From Bacteroidia bacterium (GTDB lineage: Bacteria > Bacteroidota > Bacteroidia > Bacteroidales > Prolixibacteraceae), in contig JAPLDR010000019.1 in assembly GCA_026391655.1 (NCBI GenBank), positions 166,605-230,604 on the forward strand: a stretch of 64,000 nt of DNA. Reading direction: 5' to 3'. Shown here piece by piece: positions 61,685 through 64,000 of this stretch. The notes below the pieces were generated by a model, which made no database searches, was not told the DNA's origin, and worked only from the letters and a program-made list of their open reading frames with translations. The number at the start of each line of letters is the position of its first letter. Within the stretch, counting starts at the first letter, position 1. The position numbers and the translations under genes are program-made.

Positions 61685-63310
61685 TTAATCTGAAGAGATA
61701 GGTCCTGTATTGGGTATTGGAGTACCTGGGCCAACAATCACTGCGGAAGCAGTTTGCTCAGTATTTTTACAACTACCATAATCCCGCACTTTTACAGTAT
61801 AATTTCCTGCGGATAAATCAGTTAAATCGGGTTTCCAGTTTAAATTATCAATGGTGTATTGGTATAATCCCGATCCACCTGATATGGCCGGAATTATTAA
61901 GCCATTGCTTTCTCCTTCGCATCTAACATTTTGTGGGGTAAGTGCTATATTGAATGGCTGTTTTTCATAGATAAAAATTGTTTTTTCGACATAAACAGGA
62001 TTCGGATCACATCGGCATGACTGAAGCATCTTTATTGTAAACGATTTCCCACTATTTGCTATCCCATCATCAACTGCGTAATATTTAATGGTATCCGAAC
62101 GCTGGTTGGCAGGAATAGTGAAAATGGCCGGCAGTGGTCTGAGTGGCAGATCGGGAGAAGATAATGCAATATCAACTCCATTTGTAGCGGTACCACCATA
62201 AATCAAAGGAATATCAAGTGGCTCAGAAATATCGTCGGCCAGTCGATTTATTATAAAATAGTTGGGTGAACATCCTTCAAAGATGTTCGCAAAATCAGGT
62301 ATAGGGACAGAGGTATTCTTATTTGCCCCATTTAGCTGTTCGGACACAAAACTACGAGCCTGCAAAAATACCCCTGAATCAAACTTCCCATCCCATACAT
62401 CAGAAATTGCAAATTTGATATGGTAGGTTTGACATGCTACAACAGGAAATGTTGCAGTAAGCACAACTGTCATCCCATCAAACTGAGTAGTCAGATAATA
62501 AGGTGAAGCGGGATTGTTGGGTGGATTATCAAGATAGTACTGTGAATTAACAGCCGCGCACGACGCAGACGCTCCATGAACCTTATTGATAATCACAGGA
62601 TCTCCATTGGGGAGAGTAGCTATGTTGACTGAATTGTTTGAATAAGCGCCATTTATTCCAGGTCCACTCAGAAAAAATCCAAATATGTCGTTGTACGCAT
62701 CGCACGCATACTCCATATACTCTTCAGATGCAAAAACATAACGAAATTCCACTTTGTCGCCTGCAGGAACAAAATCAAATTCCAGAATAGCCTTATCATA
62801 AATTGAATTCATTCCTCCCAGTTTGGCCAAATCAGGTTCTGTTTGCTGCCCAGCGTAAACTGTTGTTTTTCTGGTATCATCGTTTGGTCCGGCGGCATCT
62901 TCCACATTCCCTGTCGATAATATCAATCCTTCCTTTATCGGAAAATTTGAACTTCCCCTGTTAAAGTAACCGATTTGCTGACGATTACCTGTAAATTGAA
63001 CATTACTGGCTTTTAGACAGCCTGTAATAAATATATTTTGAACGAGTTCTTCGGGGGTATAATTGATAAAGGCAGGATTTTGATTAACTTCAATTGATCC
63101 CGCAGGGGTTGGTGGTGCTTCTGGTAATCCGTACTGAATAGCTGAAAGTTTAGACAAAACACCTGACTCACTGTCTGAAATATTAACATCAGAGTTCCGG
63201 ATACTCTTATCAGCTGATCTCGCAGTCACAAAGGCCGGAGTGTTGATTACCAATAAGGTAACCAAGATAGCGAATATTCCGGTTTTCAAATTTAATGACC
63301 AATTATTCAT
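61685..63310 (-). CDS. Secreted choice-of-anchor L domain protein with SprB-type repeat
   Basis: 541 residues; signal peptide GIFAILVTLLVINTPAFVTA. Residues about 75-330 are the choice-of-anchor L domain: TPEELVQNIFITGCLKASNVQFTGN, FPIKEGLILSTGNVEDAAGPN, LEFDFVPAGDKVEFRYVFASEEYMEYACDAYNDIFGFFLSGPG and YHIKFAISDVWDGKFDSGVFLQARSF. Residues about 460-525 are one SprB repeat (CEGESNGLIIPAISGGSGLYQYTIDNLNW...LSAGNYTVKVRDYGSC). Such proteins normally end in a type IX sorting domain; here the protein stops after the repeat with a short Pro-rich tail, so surface attachment may depend on its neighbours. First gene of the cluster. Confidence 0.88.
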   Translation of the reverse strand: MNNWSLNLKTGIFAILVTLLVINTPAFVTARSADKSIRNSDVNISDSESGVLSKLSAIQYGLPEAPPTPAGSIEVNQNPAFINYTPEELVQNIFITGCLKASNVQFTGNRQQIGYFNRGSSNFPIKEGLILSTGNVEDAAGPNDDTRKTTVYAGQQTEPDLAKLGGMNSIYDKAILEFDFVPAGDKVEFRYVFASEEYMEYACDAYNDIFGFFLSGPGINGAYSNNSVNIATLPNGDPVIINKVHGASASCAAVNSQYYLDNPPNNPASPYYLTTQFDGMTVVLTATFPVVACQTYHIKFAISDVWDGKFDSGVFLQARSFVSEQLNGANKNTSVPIPDFANIFEGCSPNYFIINRLADDISEPLDIPLIYGGTATNGVDIALSSPDLPLRPLPAIFTIPANQRSDTIKYYAVDDGIANSGKSFTIKMLQSCRCDPNPVYVEKTIFIYEKQPFNIALTPQNVRCEGESNGLIIPAISGGSGLYQYTIDNLNWKPDLTDLSAGNYTVKVRDYGSCKNTEQTASAVIVGPGTPIPNTGPISSD

Positions 63311-63657
63311 CTTTTCTTTGCATTAACCGGATTGTTCTACGCTAAAGAAAAAACTATGTTTGCATTTTTGAAAAAAAAATTTCACTTTTTGTTTTGCAGA
63401 GGATCATAATCACAAATTTTCAAGTTTAATCTAAACTCTTTACCTCATCATGACAGAAATAAAAACAGGATATTCAATTCACTAAGGAGCCAGGAAGCTA
63501 TTATTACGTGGTTGAACGCCTATAAAAAAGGGATGAGCATTGCTACTCATCCCTAAAAAAAATAATCCAATAAATATATAAACCACATTCATCTATTTTA
63601 CAAAGATTTGTGGAGCCCTACATAATTATTTTAGTAAATTTTACATCCTGGTTTAAT
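63311..63657. other. Intergenic region with one terminator
   Basis: No gene seen. Apart from the hairpin at 63524-63560 the sequence is AT-rich; it must contain the promoter for the secreted-protein cluster, but I cannot place a convincing box. Confidence 0.4.
63524..63560 (-). terminator. Rho-independent terminator of the right-edge hypothetical gene
   Basis: GGGATGAG (63530-63537) and CTCATCCC (63546-63553) form an 8-bp stem, flanked by A and T runs on both sides, so it can work in both directions. Confidence 0.85.
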
Positions 63658-64000
63658 CTAACGTTTATACTCCCGGAATTTGCCGGTAAACTTATTTATT
63701 AGGTAAGAACCTATGGCGATTATAGACGCTGAATTATTTGCAACAAAGTTTGTGACAGCAGACTGCACAAAGATCCCGGTGAGACGAAGAAGGGGATTTT
63801 TCGAGGATCGAACCAGCATTTTACGCGATATATATCCGGTTATTAGACCGGTACTTGTTTGAATCAGGTCGTCTTTAAATTTTGATGGAGATGCAATCTG
63901 ATTGATCATCTTTTGCAAAACGTTGAATGGCTTTATGCTTTCATATGCAATTGAAAACTGCCCCCTAAGCAACTTTCCTTCATCAAATTTCCTGCCTTCC
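63658..64000 (-). CDS. Hypothetical protein, N-terminus cut by window edge
   Basis: The frame is open to the window edge and reads EGRKFDEGKLLRGQFSIAYESIKPFNVLQKMINQIASPSKFKDDL and so on; the visible part is 114 residues. The C-terminal half has two hydrophobic segments (LLRLTGIFVQSAVTNFVANN and SASIIAIGSYLINKF) and a basic end (TGKFREYKR), so it may be membrane-associated. I do not recognise the family. Followed by a clear terminator. Confidence 0.65.
   Translation of the reverse strand, partial: EGRKFDEGKLLRGQFSIAYESIKPFNVLQKMINQIASPSKFKDDLIQTSTGLITGYISRKMLVRSSKNPLLRLTGIFVQSAVTNFVANNSASIIAIGSYLINKFTGKFREYKR

Overview
The window looks like a chromosomal segment from a free-living or anaerobic member of the Bacteroidota (Bacteroidales/Marinilabiliales-like). 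The signs are a type IX secretion (gliding-type) C-terminal domain, secreted choice-of-anchor L and SprB-repeat proteins, the ftsX-DUF3098-truB-queA gene order, lipoproteins with a Cys lipobox, weak Shine-Dalgarno sites, and promoters of the TTG-N18-20-TAnnTTTG type. Genus-level identity cannot be settled from this sequence alone.

Layout. 1-6.4 kb: a kdnB/kdnA pair (8-amino-Kdo synthesis), an EamA exporter, nagB, and an araD-galM sugar operon. 6.6-18.7 kb: M13 peptidase, MscS channel, aminopeptidase P, a DUF1080-PHP lipoprotein, a DUF4160/DUF2442 pair with a decayed duplicate, and an operon of two double-domain class II aldolases plus a bile-acid-symporter-type carrier. 18.77-20.66 kb: a queuosine unit (promoter, preQ1-I-like riboswitch, precursor transporter, queC, queF), followed by convergent enolase. 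22.4-33.05 kb: a defence and genetic-conflict island with DUF4160/DUF2442-HTH under an 18-bp palindrome, a DinD remnant, a single-chain type ISP/IIG-like restriction-modification enzyme, AbiH, a decaying hipBA, a GIY-YIG nuclease unit tandemly duplicated at tRNA-Val, an orphan HicB-like regulator and AbiEi/AbiEii. 33-37.6 kb: ispE, gcvP, an MBL hydrolase. 37.9-49.4 kb: a surface polysaccharide locus (WbpE/D/B-type enzymes for a diacetamido-glucuronate sugar, FkbM methyltransferases, glycosyltransferases, a flippase, and a GH2 lipoprotein). 49.6-55.1 kb: YfhO, FtsX, DUF3098, TruB, QueA. 55.1-58.0 kb: EF-P, TauE/SafE, a frameshifted rubrerythrin lipoprotein, Tpx. 58.3-63.3 kb: four secreted proteins on the minus strand, one with a type IX sorting domain. 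The right edge cuts a hypothetical gene.

The most unusual region is 27.8-30.05 kb. On the minus strand an intact tRNA-Val(UAC) and its terminator are followed by a GIY-YIG gene whose last codons run into a copy of the tRNA 3' half and terminator. A third tRNA-derived copy lies 1.8 kb further on. Between the second and third copies, where a second GIY-YIG gene would be expected, there is instead a hipBA locus with intact hipB and broken hipA. The start-codon and C-terminal-codon vestiges of the missing GIY-YIG gene remain on either side.

Other points worth attention are a palindromic repeat read in frame inside the restriction enzyme gene, self-regulation signatures (palindromes on promoters) at three toxin-antitoxin-like loci, and a preQ1-I-like element. 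No rRNA genes, CRISPR array, transposase, integrase or prophage were found.
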